Below are positions 38,354 to 46,203 of a stretch of 64,000 nucleotides of DNA, piece by piece (the stretch's first letter is position 1; the number at the start of each line of letters is the position of its first letter). A model generated the notes under the pieces. The model was not told the origin of the DNA, ran no database searches, and saw only the letters and a list, made by a program, of their open reading frames with translations. This DNA is from Oscillospiraceae bacterium (lineage in GTDB: Bacteria > Bacillota_A > Clostridia > Oscillospirales > Oscillospiraceae), in contig JAILOS010000076.1 of the NCBI GenBank assembly GCA_024690695.1, positions 17,810-81,809 of the forward strand, read 5' to 3'. The position numbers and the translations under genes were made by a program.

Positions 38354-39096
38354 AGAGCTTCGGTCTGACTGACAAGGGAAAAATCCGCAAGGACAATCAG
38401 GACTGCTTCATCATCGAACAGTGCGAACCGGACAAGAGTCTGGTGCTCGCTCTGTGCGACGGGATGGGCGGAGAAAACGCCGGCGAGATCGCCAGCAGCC
38501 TTTCCAACAAGGCATTCGTGTCCTACGTGTACGGAAAGCTGAACGCGCGCGTACAGCGCCGCACGGACTATCAGCGCCTGCTGCTGCAGGCCTGCAGCGA
38601 GGCCAACGGCGTCGCCTTTGAATATTCGCGTTTTGACGAGGCATATTCCGGAATGGGAACGACGCTCGTCGGCGGCGTTGTAAAAGCGGACGGAAGCGCC
38701 TATCTGATCAACGTCGGCGACAGCCGCGCCTATCTGATCTCGCCGCGACGGCGCGTGATCGAGCAGATCACGCGGGACCATTCCCTCGTCGAGGAGATGG
38801 TGGAATCGGGCCTTCTGACGAAGGAGGAGGCGCGCTGTCACCCGCAGAAAAACGTGATCACCCGCGCGCTCGGGTCCGAGGCCGACGTCCAGGCGGACTT
38901 TTTCCGCTTCCGCATGAAAAGCGGCGATCTGCTGCTGCTGTGTTCCGACGGGCTTTCCAACACCGTCGGGGACAAGGAGCTGCTTGAATATGCCGCCGCC
39001 TGTTCCGATCCCGAAGGGCTCTGCCACAGCCTGATGGACTGCGCGCTGGAGCGCGGCGCCCGGGATAACGTGACGGTAGTCGTCGTGTCCAAGTGA
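38350..39096 (+). CDS. prpC: PP2C-family Ser/Thr protein phosphatase
   Basis: The 248-residue phosphatase shows metal-site motifs CDGMGGENAGE, NVGDSRAYLI, SDGLSN and GARDNVTVVVV. It reverses phosphorylation by the kinase encoded 9 bases downstream. GTG 38350 overlaps the rlmN stop. The order rlmN-prpC-prkC-rsgA is conserved in Firmicutes. Confidence 0.95.
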   Translation: MKSFGLTDKGKIRKDNQDCFIIEQCEPDKSLVLALCDGMGGENAGEIASSLSNKAFVSYVYGKLNARVQRRTDYQRLLLQACSEANGVAFEYSRFDEAYSGMGTTLVGGVVKADGSAYLINVGDSRAYLISPRRRVIEQITRDHSLVEEMVESGLLTKEEARCHPQKNVITRALGSEADVQADFFRFRMKSGDLLLLCSDGLSNTVGDKELLEYAAACSDPEGLCHSLMDCALERGARDNVTVVVVSK

Positions 39097-39105
39097 GGAG
39101 TCAAC

Positions 39106-40797
39106 ATGAACGAAAACGACAAGTATATCGGCCGGATGCTCGATAACCGCTATGAGATCCTCGACGTGATCGGCGAGGGCGGGATGGCGCTCGTTTACAA
39201 GGCGCTGGACCACCGGCTCAACCGTTATATCGCCGTCAAGATCATGCGCGACGAGATGGCCGCCGACGAGGATTTCCGCCGCCGCTTCTGTGCGGAGTCG
39301 CAGGCCGTCGCCATGCTGTCGCATCCCAATATCGTCGCCGTTTACGACGTCAGCCACAGCGACGAGCTGGAATACATCGTGATGGAGCTGATCAACGGCA
39401 TCACGCTCAAGCAGTATATGGATCGCCGCGGACTGCTCGGCTGGAAGGAAACGGCTCATTTTTCCGCTCAGATCGCGCGGGCGCTCGCGCACGCTCACGA
39501 GCGCGGCATCATCCACCGCGACATCAAGCCGCAGAATATCATGCTTCTGCGGGACGGGACGATCAAGGTGGCCGATTTCGGCATCGCCGCGCTGGAAAAC
39601 GAGCTGCAGGAAAACGACGGGCAGACCGTGGGCTCGATCCATTATATCGCGCCGGAGCAGGCCCGCGGCGAGCTGCCGGATGCGAGAAGCGACATCTATT
39701 CGCTCGGCGTTGTGATGTACGAGATGATGACGGGCCGGATCCCCTATACCGGCGATACGCTCGGAGAGATCGCGGTCAAGCAGATGAACGCCGTTCCGAC
39801 GCCGATCCGCGAGATCAATCCGGAGCTGCCGGAGGAGCTGGAGAGGATCATCGGAAAAGCCATGAGCCCGAAGCTCGACGTGCGTTATCAGAGCGCGACG
39901 GAGCTTGCCGAGGATCTGGAGGCGCTTTCGAAAGCGGGCGCCGAGCCGAAGGAGGAAAACGAGGAGACCGCGGAGGTCTCCGTTCCCGACGTGACGCCGG
40001 TGCGCTCGGTCAGCGAGCTGCCGAAGGAGAAATACGCCAGACGCCGCCGCCGCGCGAGCCGGGTGAGCTTTCTGTCCGGCGCGTTTTTGCTGATCCTTCT
40101 CGCGATCTGGATCTTTTCCTTCCTCTGGAAATACTGGATCGAGGATATTTTCGCGCCCGTCGAGCGGATCGTTATGCCGAGCTTTATCGATATGGACGCA
40201 GACGTACTGGAAAACGACCCGGATCTGACCAGCCGGTTCAACTTTATCGTTGAATGCGATTACGATCCCGATTCCGGAAAACGCATCGTCGTCGAGCAGG
40301 ATCCGGAGCCCGGACGCAGCGTGATGGTCGTGCCATCGGGCATCGTCGTCCGCCTGAAAGCGCGCGTGAGCGACGAGCTCGTCCGCGTACCGGACCTCAG
40401 CAACCGGAATTATATCGACGCGCTGCACGAGCTGGAACGTCTGGGGCTGCGCGGCGAGGTGGAAAACGTGCAGTCGTCCAGCGTGATGAACGATTATGTG
40501 ATCGCCACCAGTCCGGCTGCCGGCGAAAAGCTCAGCCCCGGCTCCGTTGTCTACGTGCAGGTCAGCATCGGGCCGGAGATCCGTTACGTGGAGATGCCGA
40601 ATCTCATCGGCCTCAGCCTGAGCGCGGCGCAGGAAAAGCTGGAAAGTGCCAAGCTGTTTCTCGACGAGACCTCCACCGAGTACGTCGCCAGCAATCAGGA
40701 TTCCGGCACGGTCGTCGGGCAGAATCCGGCCGCCTTTACCCAGTGCGAGGAGCATTCCCGCGTCACGCTCCAAATCTCGCTCGGTCAGCAGGGCTGA
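39106..40797 (+). CDS. prkC: PASTA-domain Ser/Thr protein kinase
   Basis: The 563-residue kinase has a cytoplasmic domain (about 11-270; [28 protein letters not shown]), a disordered linker, one membrane helix (about 323-345) and three extracellular PASTA repeats (about 353-563). PASTA repeats sense muropeptides; such kinases control growth and spore germination. It has three repeats, the same number as Bacillus PrkC. rsgA follows after 3 bases. Confidence 0.95.
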   Translation: MNENDKYIGRMLDNRYEILDVIGEGGMALVYKALDHRLNRYIAVKIMRDEMAADEDFRRRFCAESQAVAMLSHPNIVAVYDVSHSDELEYIVMELINGITLKQYMDRRGLLGWKETAHFSAQIARALAHAHERGIIHRDIKPQNIMLLRDGTIKVADFGIAALENELQENDGQTVGSIHYIAPEQARGELPDARSDIYSLGVVMYEMMTGRIPYTGDTLGEIAVKQMNAVPTPIREINPELPEELERIIGKAMSPKLDVRYQSATELAEDLEALSKAGAEPKEENEETAEVSVPDVTPVRSVSELPKEKYARRRRRASRVSFLSGAFLLILLAIWIFSFLWKYWIEDIFAPVERIVMPSFIDMDADVLENDPDLTSRFNFIVECDYDPDSGKRIVVEQDPEPGRSVMVVPSGIVVRLKARVSDELVRVPDLSNRNYIDALHELERLGLRGEVENVQSSSVMNDYVIATSPAAGEKLSPGSVVYVQVSIGPEIRYVEMPNLIGLSLSAAQEKLESAKLFLDETSTEYVASNQDSGTVVGQNPAAFTQCEEHSRVTLQISLGQQG

Positions 40798-40800
40798 ACC

Positions 40801-41688
40801 ATGATCGAGGGCAGGATCACAAAGGCGCTCAGCGGCTTTTACACCGTTCGGACGGCGGAGGGCCTTCTTGAGTGCAAAGCGCGCGGACGCTTCCGGCTCG
40901 ACGGCACCTCTCCGCTCGTCGGAGACTGGGTGCGCTGCAGCGTAGACGCCTCCGGGAGAGGGAGGATCGACAGCGTCGAGCCGCGGCGCAACTGGTTTAT
41001 ACGTCCCGCCGTGGCGAATATCGACGAGCTGGTGTTCGTCGCCTCCGGCGTCAATCCCGTCACCGACCCGTATCTGATCGACCGCGTCAGCGTCATCGCC
41101 GCGGAATCCGACTGCGCGCTGACCGTCTGCGTCAACAAGATGGATCTCGAGCCAGCCGCGGAGCTGGTCGAGACTGTTCGCCGTTCGGGGCTTTCGCTGA
41201 TCTGCACCAGCGCCGAGACGGGAGAGGGACTCGAAGCGCTGCGAGAGCGCCTGCACGGAAAGATCAGCGCCTTTACGGGCAATTCCGGCGTCGGCAAATC
41301 CAGTCTTCTGAACCGCCTTCTCCCCGGGCTGAACGTGCAGACGGCCGAGGTGAGCGAAAAGCTCGGCCGCGGCAAACATACCACACGTCACGTGGAGCTT
41401 TTCCCGCTGGACGGCGAGAGCCTGATCGCCGATACGCCTGGCTTTGCGTCGTTTGACCTGCAGATGATGAAAAATATCGCAAAGGAAGACCTCGCCGGCG
41501 ACTTTGCCGATTTTCGTCCCTTCCTCGGAGACTGCCGGTTTCCGGACTGCGCGCATCTGAAGGAGCCGGGCTGCGCCGTCCGCGCCGCCGTGGAGCGCGG
41601 GCAGATCCATCCGGGACGATACCGTTCCTATCAGCGGCTGTACGAGCTATGCGCCCAGAAGAAATTCTGGGAGCTCAAAAACGAATAA
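40801..41688 (+). CDS. rsgA: Ribosome small-subunit GTPase RsgA
   Basis: The 295-residue circularly permuted GTPase matures the 30S subunit. Order in the protein is OB-fold, then G4 (VNKMDL), G1 (GNSGVGKSSLLNRL) and G3 (DTPGF), then a zinc knuckle (CRFPDCAHLKEPGC). A terminator follows, before the two very short genes. Confidence 0.95.
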   Translation: MIEGRITKALSGFYTVRTAEGLLECKARGRFRLDGTSPLVGDWVRCSVDASGRGRIDSVEPRRNWFIRPAVANIDELVFVASGVNPVTDPYLIDRVSVIAAESDCALTVCVNKMDLEPAAELVETVRRSGLSLICTSAETGEGLEALRERLHGKISAFTGNSGVGKSSLLNRLLPGLNVQTAEVSEKLGRGKHTTRHVELFPLDGESLIADTPGFASFDLQMMKNIAKEDLAGDFADFRPFLGDCRFPDCAHLKEPGCAVRAAVERGQIHPGRYRSYQRLYELCAQKKFWELKNE

Positions 41689-41698
41689 AGCAGCATAC

Positions 41699-41753
41699 AA
41701 AGACCGCCTTTCGCATACGATGAAGCATCATCCATGCGGGAGGCGGTCTTTTT
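41699..41753 (+). terminator. Intrinsic terminator after rsgA overlapping the next ribosome-binding site
   Basis: An 18-bp stem (41699-41716 with 41734-41751, two G-U) ends in TTTTT (41749-41753). The 3' arm contains GGGAGG (41738-41743), the only Shine-Dalgarno for the ORF starting at 41754. Confidence 0.75.
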
Positions 41754-41906
41754 ATGTTCAAGGGGAGGCGCTGCAGATGGGCGGCAACGGCTATCTGCCT
41801 GGGAACGCTGATCCTGTTGGGGATCCTGCTTCCGGGACAATTCTGGTGGCTGCTGCTGGCCGGGGGACTGATCGCCTTTGGCGTCTGGCTGCTTCGCTGC
41901 TGCTGA
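41754..41906 (+). CDS. 50-residue hydrophobic membrane peptide
   Basis: This short ORF encodes a basic start (MFKGRRCRW), two hydrophobic stretches separated by LPGQFWW, and the end WLLRCC. It would be a small membrane protein. GGGAGG lies 10 bases before the ATG, inside the rsgA terminator stem. It sits between rsgA and spoVM, where Bacillus has rpe and thiN, so a sporulation role is possible. I do not recognise a named family. Confidence 0.5.
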   Translation: MFKGRRCRWAATAICLGTLILLGILLPGQFWWLLLAGGLIAFGVWLLRCC

Positions 41907-41921
41907 TTGATGGGAGGGTCT

Positions 41922-41993
41922 ATGAAAGTCTATCTGTTTCGTCTGCCGCGTTTCCTGGTCAGATGGCTGTTCGGGCGCACGGAAAACGAATAA
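41922..41993 (+). CDS. spoVM: Stage V sporulation protein SpoVM
   Basis: The 23-residue peptide MKVYLFRLPRFLVRWLFG... matches the pattern of Bacillus SpoVM (MKFYTIKLPKFLGGIVRA...) including Pro9 and the amphipathic helix after it. SpoVM binds the curved forespore membrane and recruits SpoIVA to begin the coat. GGGAGGG precedes ATG 41922. Its place after prpC-prkC-rsgA is the conserved spoVM position, which strongly supports the call despite its size. Confidence 0.85.
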   Translation: MKVYLFRLPRFLVRWLFGRTENE

Positions 41994-42036
41994 TCGCAAG
42001 CGGCCGGACATAAGGTGAAAGCAAGGAGCGTGATCT

Positions 42037-43521
42037 ATGGAACTTCAACTGAAATCCAAAACCGCGCCGTCTTTTCAGGAGACGGCGCATATGACGCAGC
42101 GAGCGACGATCAGCGTGGAGAGCGTGGTTCCGGACAGCAAAGAGGACGTCGGCCGCATCCTCACTCTTCAGACGCAGCTTCTGCTGAAGAGCAAGGATCT
42201 CGTCGCCCGCGGAGCGACGGTCGGCGGCGAAGCCGAGCTTACGCTGATTACCGTCAACGAGAACGAGACCGCGCTCTCGACGCTGAAATTCCGCCAGCCG
42301 TTTTCACTGGACTATGAGCTGTCCGAAATAAAAGGCGACGAAGAGCTGCAGATCCGTTTGACGATGACAAGCTCTCAGGCCCGTCTGATCAATTCCCGCA
42401 AGATCTCGGCCGAGCTGGTCGTCAGCGGCGAGCTGCGCGTTTTCCGCCCGGTCGATACGGTCGTCGAATATGAGCTGCCGGAGCTGCCGGGGGCCTCGCT
42501 GCACGCGCTGACGGAGGAGCGGGACGCGCTGCTGCTGTCCACCGTCGCGGAAAAGAGCTTCGCCGTACACGAACAGCTGAGGCTTCCGTCCGATAAGGGA
42601 CGGCCGGCGGAGCTGCTGACGCACAGGCTCGAGCTGAGCGCTGAGCAGAAGGAAGTGCTCGGCGAAAGACTGCTGCTGAAGGGGAACGCGCAGCTGACGC
42701 TCGCCTGGCTTTCCGAGGACTGCGCGGAGCCCCTTACGATCCCGTTTGCGCTGCCGTTTTCTCAGTTGATCGAGCTGAGCGAGGCAGAAGCCTGCGCGGC
42801 GGAAGTGCAGATCGAGCCGAATTCTCTCTATCTGGAGCTTTCCGATTCGATAGAAGGGGAAAAGATCGTCGACTTTGAGCTGCACGCGCTCGCGCAGATC
42901 CGGAGCTATCGGAAAGAATGCGTCCGCACGGTCGCAGACGCGTATTCCAACGCCATGCCCTGCGAGCCCTGTTTTGAGACGCTGCAGCTGAGAGAGGGGA
43001 GCGAAGAACGCAGCGCCTTCCTGCGCACGGAGGAGAGCTTTGATATGCCGGAGGGCTGGGAGTCGCTGCTTGCCTGCTTCCCCTCGATCGAATCCGTAGG
43101 GCCGGAGCGGGCCGTCGCAACGCTGGATCTGCTGATTCGCGGCCGCGAAGGGCGTCTGGGCGTGCTGCGGCGAACACTGACGCTGAGCGGCGCGCCGGAG
43201 CTGAAGGACTGCGAGCTCGATTCCGCGGCGCTGACTGCGGCTGATCTGAAGCGGGAAGGCGAAAAACTCGCCGTCAGATTGGAAATAAAAGCCTGCGGCC
43301 GCGTCTGTCGGACCGGCGAGTACCGGACGGTAAAGTGTCTGACGCTCGACGAGGAGCGGGCCTTCGATCCGGCGAGCTATCCCGCGCTGACGGCGGTCTG
43401 GGCCGAGACGGAGTCGATCTGGGAGCTGGCAAAGCTCTATCATTCCAGCCCCGAGGCGATCGCCGCGCTCAATCCCGAGCCAGTGGCCGAAGCGCCGCTG
43501 CTGATCCCGAAAATGGAATAA
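42037..43521 (+). CDS. SipL-like spore morphogenesis protein (SPOCS/DUF3794 plus LysM)
   Basis: The 494-residue protein has N-terminal and central SPOCS (DUF3794) domains, the first containing VVPDSKEDVGRIL and the central one covering about 165-290, and a C-terminal LysM repeat (about 450-492; WELAKLYHSSPEAIAALNP). This is the layout of clostridial SipL, which links SpoIVA to the forespore. AAGGAG precedes ATG 42037. It lies 43 bases after spoVM, so two proteins of the coat basement layer are neighbours. Confidence 0.85.
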   Translation: MELQLKSKTAPSFQETAHMTQRATISVESVVPDSKEDVGRILTLQTQLLLKSKDLVARGATVGGEAELTLITVNENETALSTLKFRQPFSLDYELSEIKGDEELQIRLTMTSSQARLINSRKISAELVVSGELRVFRPVDTVVEYELPELPGASLHALTEERDALLLSTVAEKSFAVHEQLRLPSDKGRPAELLTHRLELSAEQKEVLGERLLLKGNAQLTLAWLSEDCAEPLTIPFALPFSQLIELSEAEACAAEVQIEPNSLYLELSDSIEGEKIVDFELHALAQIRSYRKECVRTVADAYSNAMPCEPCFETLQLREGSEERSAFLRTEESFDMPEGWESLLACFPSIESVGPERAVATLDLLIRGREGRLGVLRRTLTLSGAPELKDCELDSAALTAADLKREGEKLAVRLEIKACGRVCRTGEYRTVKCLTLDEERAFDPASYPALTAVWAETESIWELAKLYHSSPEAIAALNPEPVAEAPLLIPKME

Positions 43522-43545
43522 AGCAGCCTCCGGGCGCTCAAAAAG

Positions 43546-43589
43546 AAAAGGAAGATGAGCTGCGCTTTCGCGCAGACCATCTTCCTTTT
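43546..43589. terminator. Bidirectional terminator between the SipL-like and GNAT genes
   Basis: A 12-bp outer stem (43546-43557 with 43578-43589) and an inner 6-bp stem (43560-43565 with 43570-43575) form between convergent genes, with A and T runs on either side. Confidence 0.8.
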
Positions 43590-43606
43590 TCTGGTTTGCT
43601 CTGCCT

Positions 43607-44233
43607 TTATCCGAAAAGCTGACCGGGCAGCTTCAGCTTTTCCTTCGACGGGAAGTCCCGGTCGAAGGCTTCCACGTCGGCGTCGTCCACATAGTAGCCC
43701 TGCGGCGTCTGATAGACGCCCGTGACAGCATCCAGATAGCCGGGGATCAGCTCCTTGCAGAGGAAGAAAGAGTCGTCCGCCCCCTCCGGCAGATCGTGAT
43801 AGCGGATGCCGAAATTCCGGGCATAGGTAAAGCCGCTTTTGCCGTAAAAGCCGATATTCCCCTCAAAGAGCACTGCGCCGAAGCCCAGCTCTGCGGCCTT
43901 CTCCAGCGAGTAATCCAGCAGCTTTTTGCCGTAGCCCTGCCGCTTCAGCTCCGGCGTGATCCCGATCGGCCCCATGGTCAGCACCGGGATGAGCCTGCCG
44001 TCGTCCGCTTCGATGTGCGTTTTCATAAACATGTTCTGTCCGATCAGCCGCCCGTCCCGCTCCATGACGAAATCCAGCTCCTTCACGAAGGCCGGATCGT
44101 TCCGCAGCACGTGCAGCACGTAGTGCTCGCTGCAGCCGGGGCGGTAGACGTTCCAGAACGCTTCCCGGACGAGGTTTTCGACTTCCCTGTGTTCTTCGGG
44201 CCTTTCCGGACGAATCATGCAGCAGCTGTTCAT
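43607..44233 (-). CDS. GNAT family N-acetyltransferase
   Basis: The 208-residue domain has the acetyl-CoA signature LKRQGYGKKLLDYSLEKA and the late GFYGKSGF motif. The substrate is unknown. An internal AAGGAG lies 6 bases before the ATG at 44233, so it can be translated alone. The frame is nevertheless open upstream into a second GNAT-like domain without any stop, making an in-frame fusion possible. Confidence 0.75.
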   Translation of the reverse strand: MNSCCMIRPERPEEHREVENLVREAFWNVYRPGCSEHYVLHVLRNDPAFVKELDFVMERDGRLIGQNMFMKTHIEADDGRLIPVLTMGPIGITPELKRQGYGKKLLDYSLEKAAELGFGAVLFEGNIGFYGKSGFTYARNFGIRYHDLPEGADDSFFLCKELIPGYLDAVTGVYQTPQGYYVDDADVEAFDRDFPSKEKLKLPGQLFG

Positions 44234-44676
44234 TTCGTTCTCCTTCCGATAAAAGATGTAATGATGCGTCTTTTCAAAACCGAGCTTCTCGTAGAAGGGC
44301 AGGTCGGAAATAACGAAGGCCTCCCTGGCGCCGAGAGCCTTCGAGCGCGTCAGAGCTTCCGATAAAAGCGCGGCGGCGAGCCCTTTCCCGCGATGAGCGG
44401 GGGCCGTGCAGACCGGCTCCACATAGGCGTAATCCGTGTCCGGATGGGCCCATACGCAGCAGTAGGCGGCTAAAGTCCCGTCCGGCGCAGCGGCGGCAAG
44501 GCTCAGGCGCCTGTTCAGATGCGGCCGGCGTTGCGGGATAATGGGATCGCTGCGCAGGAATTCCGAACGATCGGAGCCGTGGTCGAAGCCCTGCCACAGG
44601 AGCCATTGAAAATCCTCCGGCTGCTGCGCCGGGTCCAGCTCCACGAAACTATAGCCCTCCGGCAGCGCCCTGCGGC
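44234..44676 (-). pseudogene. GNAT-like domain lacking a start, in frame with the downstream GNAT
   Basis: These 147 codons encode a clear acetyltransferase half (PEGYSFVELDP..., AHRGKGLAAALLSEAL, DLPFYEKLGF), but no ATG and no Shine-Dalgarno is seen after the DUF1858 stop at 44677. GTG and CTG codons are the only possible starts. The sequence runs without a stop into the next GNAT. It may be a decapitated gene, or it may be translated by coupling to the DUF1858 stop. Confidence 0.5.
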
Positions 44677-44895
44677 TTAGAGCGTCTTGATCAGGCCTTC
44701 CAGCTCCTTGACAGCCTGTTCGGGCGTCATGCCGAGCATGCCGGCGGCGTCCTTCACGGTCTTGTTTTTGATCATCATGCGGCCGACGGCGCTGTCGATC
44801 ATGGAGGCGCGCGGATCGAGCTCCTTGAGCTTGGCGGGCAGCTTCGGATATTCCTTTAAAAGATCGGTGAGCTTGGTGTTTTCGTTGAGAATCAT
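44677..44895 (-). CDS. DUF1858 domain protein
   Basis: The 72-residue protein matches the small helical DUF1858 fold (ITPDM-like start ILNENTKLTDLLKEYP and the GMTPEQAVKEL end). Relatives are hydride or redox partners next to hybrid-cluster proteins, but no such gene is here. AAGGAGG and a promoter lie upstream. The stop touches the GNAT fragment. Confidence 0.8.
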   Translation of the reverse strand: MILNENTKLTDLLKEYPKLPAKLKELDPRASMIDSAVGRMMIKNKTVKDAAGMLGMTPEQAVKELEGLIKTL

Positions 44896-44921
44896 TGGAA
44901 TCCCTCCTTATCTGTGCCTGT

Positions 44922-44950
44922 ATCATAGCACCTCGCACAGATTTTTGCAA
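44922..44950 (-). promoter_or_regulatory. Promoter for the DUF1858 gene
   Basis: On the minus strand TTGCAA (44945-44950), a 17-base spacer and TATGAT (44922-44927). It diverges from the yebC promoter. Confidence 0.7.
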
Positions 44951-44968
44951 GCATCGCCGAACTCCCTC

Positions 44969-44997
44969 TTGTCACGGCTTTTCGCTTGTGGTAAAAT
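44969..44997 (+). promoter_or_regulatory. Promoter for yebC
   Basis: TTGTCA (44969-44974), a 17-base spacer and TAAAAT (44992-44997). Confidence 0.7.
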
Positions 44998-45044
44998 AGC
45001 AAACGTTGTAAAACCAACCACTTCGAAGACAGGGAGTTGTTATT

Positions 45045-45785
45045 ATGTCCGGACATTCCAAATGGCACAATATACAGAAAACGAAGGGCGCGGCCGACGC
45101 CAAGCGCGCCTCCGTGTTCACCAAGATCGCCCGTGAAATGATCGTGGCTGTCAAGGAGGGCGGCGGCGGTGATCCGCGCAGCAATTCCAAGCTCGCGGCC
45201 GTGATCGCGAAGGCCAAAGCGGCCAACATGCCCAACGACAACATCAAGCGCACGATCGACAAGGCGCTGGGCGCCGGCAATACCGAGAACTACGAAAAGA
45301 TCACCTACGAAGGCTACGGGCCGCAGGGCGTTGCCGTTATCGTCGAGACCATGACCGACAACCGCAACCGTACCGCCGGCGAGATCCGCCACTTCTTCGA
45401 CAAGTACGGCGGCAACATGGGCGCCGCCAACTGCGTGAGCTGGTCTTTCGACCGGAAGGGCGTCATCGTCATCGACAACGAGGACGAGGAGCTGGACGAG
45501 GACATTGTGATGATGGACGCGCTCGACGCCGGGGCCGACGACTTTGAGGCCGAGGGCGAGGTCATGACCGTCTACACCGCCGAGGACGACGTCGCCGCCG
45601 TGGCCGAGGCGCTGACCGCGAAGGGCTACAAGCTCGTCGAGGCTCAGGTCGAGATGCTCCCGCAGAACGGCTATATCAAGCTCACGAACGAGGACGATAT
45701 CAAGAACATGCAGAAGATGCTGGATATGTTCGAGGACTTCGACGACGTCCAGAATGTCTGGCACAACTGGGAAGACGCGGAATAA
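45045..45785 (+). CDS. yebC: YebC/PmpR family protein (TACO1 type)
   Basis: The 246-residue three-domain protein starts MSGHSKWHNIQKTKGAADAK, the invariant family start. YebC proteins act in translation of difficult stretches or as transcription regulators. The RuvC neighbours common in other phyla are absent; here it is a single-gene unit with its own promoter and terminator. Confidence 0.95.
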   Translation: MSGHSKWHNIQKTKGAADAKRASVFTKIAREMIVAVKEGGGGDPRSNSKLAAVIAKAKAANMPNDNIKRTIDKALGAGNTENYEKITYEGYGPQGVAVIVETMTDNRNRTAGEIRHFFDKYGGNMGAANCVSWSFDRKGVIVIDNEDEELDEDIVMMDALDAGADDFEAEGEVMTVYTAEDDVAAVAEALTAKGYKLVEAQVEMLPQNGYIKLTNEDDIKNMQKMLDMFEDFDDVQNVWHNWEDAE

Positions 45786-45897
45786 TCAATGAAGTAACCG
45801 GAATAATATATCGTGAATCTCGCTTAAAGACGTATAATACTCCGATCGTAAGCCGGATTTTATCGAATCGGCATTCAAAGAAAAACGTACGCAGGAA

Positions 45898-45937
45898 CAG
45901 ACACCGGATTGCTTTTTCCGGTGTCTGCTGCATTTTT
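45898..45937 (+). terminator. Intrinsic terminator after yebC
   Basis: An 11-bp stem (45898-45908 with 45917-45927) is followed by TTTTT (45933-45937). It lies 112 bases after the yebC stop. Confidence 0.75.
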
Positions 45938-46089
45938 CGGGAAGAATGACTCTTCCTTCTCTGCGGATGCTAACAACGCCGCGCCGGCGAGCGGCCGGCC
46001 CGACAGACCGCATGACGCAGACCTCGGTCGGCTTTTTTGTCTGCAGCTTTCCTGACGAGAAAAGCGTGGCACAATTTATCAGAAGAGAC
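45938..46089. other. Intergenic stretch without a supported gene
   Basis: Together with its flanks this is part of a 418-base gap (45786-46203) between yebC and the histidine kinase. It contains a small GCCGGC hairpin and a TTTTTT run but no ORF with a Shine-Dalgarno and no RNA I recognise. Confidence 0.5.
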
Positions 46090-46118
46090 TGGAAAAGATA
46101 GCTTTGCTGTGCTATAAT
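46090..46118 (+). promoter_or_regulatory. Promoter for the hybrid histidine kinase
   Basis: TGGAAA (46090-46095), a 17-base spacer and a perfect TATAAT (46113-46118), about 85 bases before the coding start. Confidence 0.6.
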
Positions 46119-46203
46119 AAATAAAATTTGCATTTCCGAAGGCTGACGCCGCGTTGTGCGGCTTATGAGAGCGATACGCTTTCAAAGGAGACAGAGATAC
46201 GCC

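Noticed and set aside
38197..41610. A 1137-codon open frame on the minus strand
   Set aside because: It lies opposite prpC-prkC-rsgA, which have clear motifs and Shine-Dalgarno sites. It has no recognisable domain and is a by-product of GC-rich codon use.
45786..46089. Possible small RNA in the yebC-kinase gap
   Set aside because: There is a TATAAT near 45833 without a matching -35 and only short hairpins; not enough to call an RNA gene.
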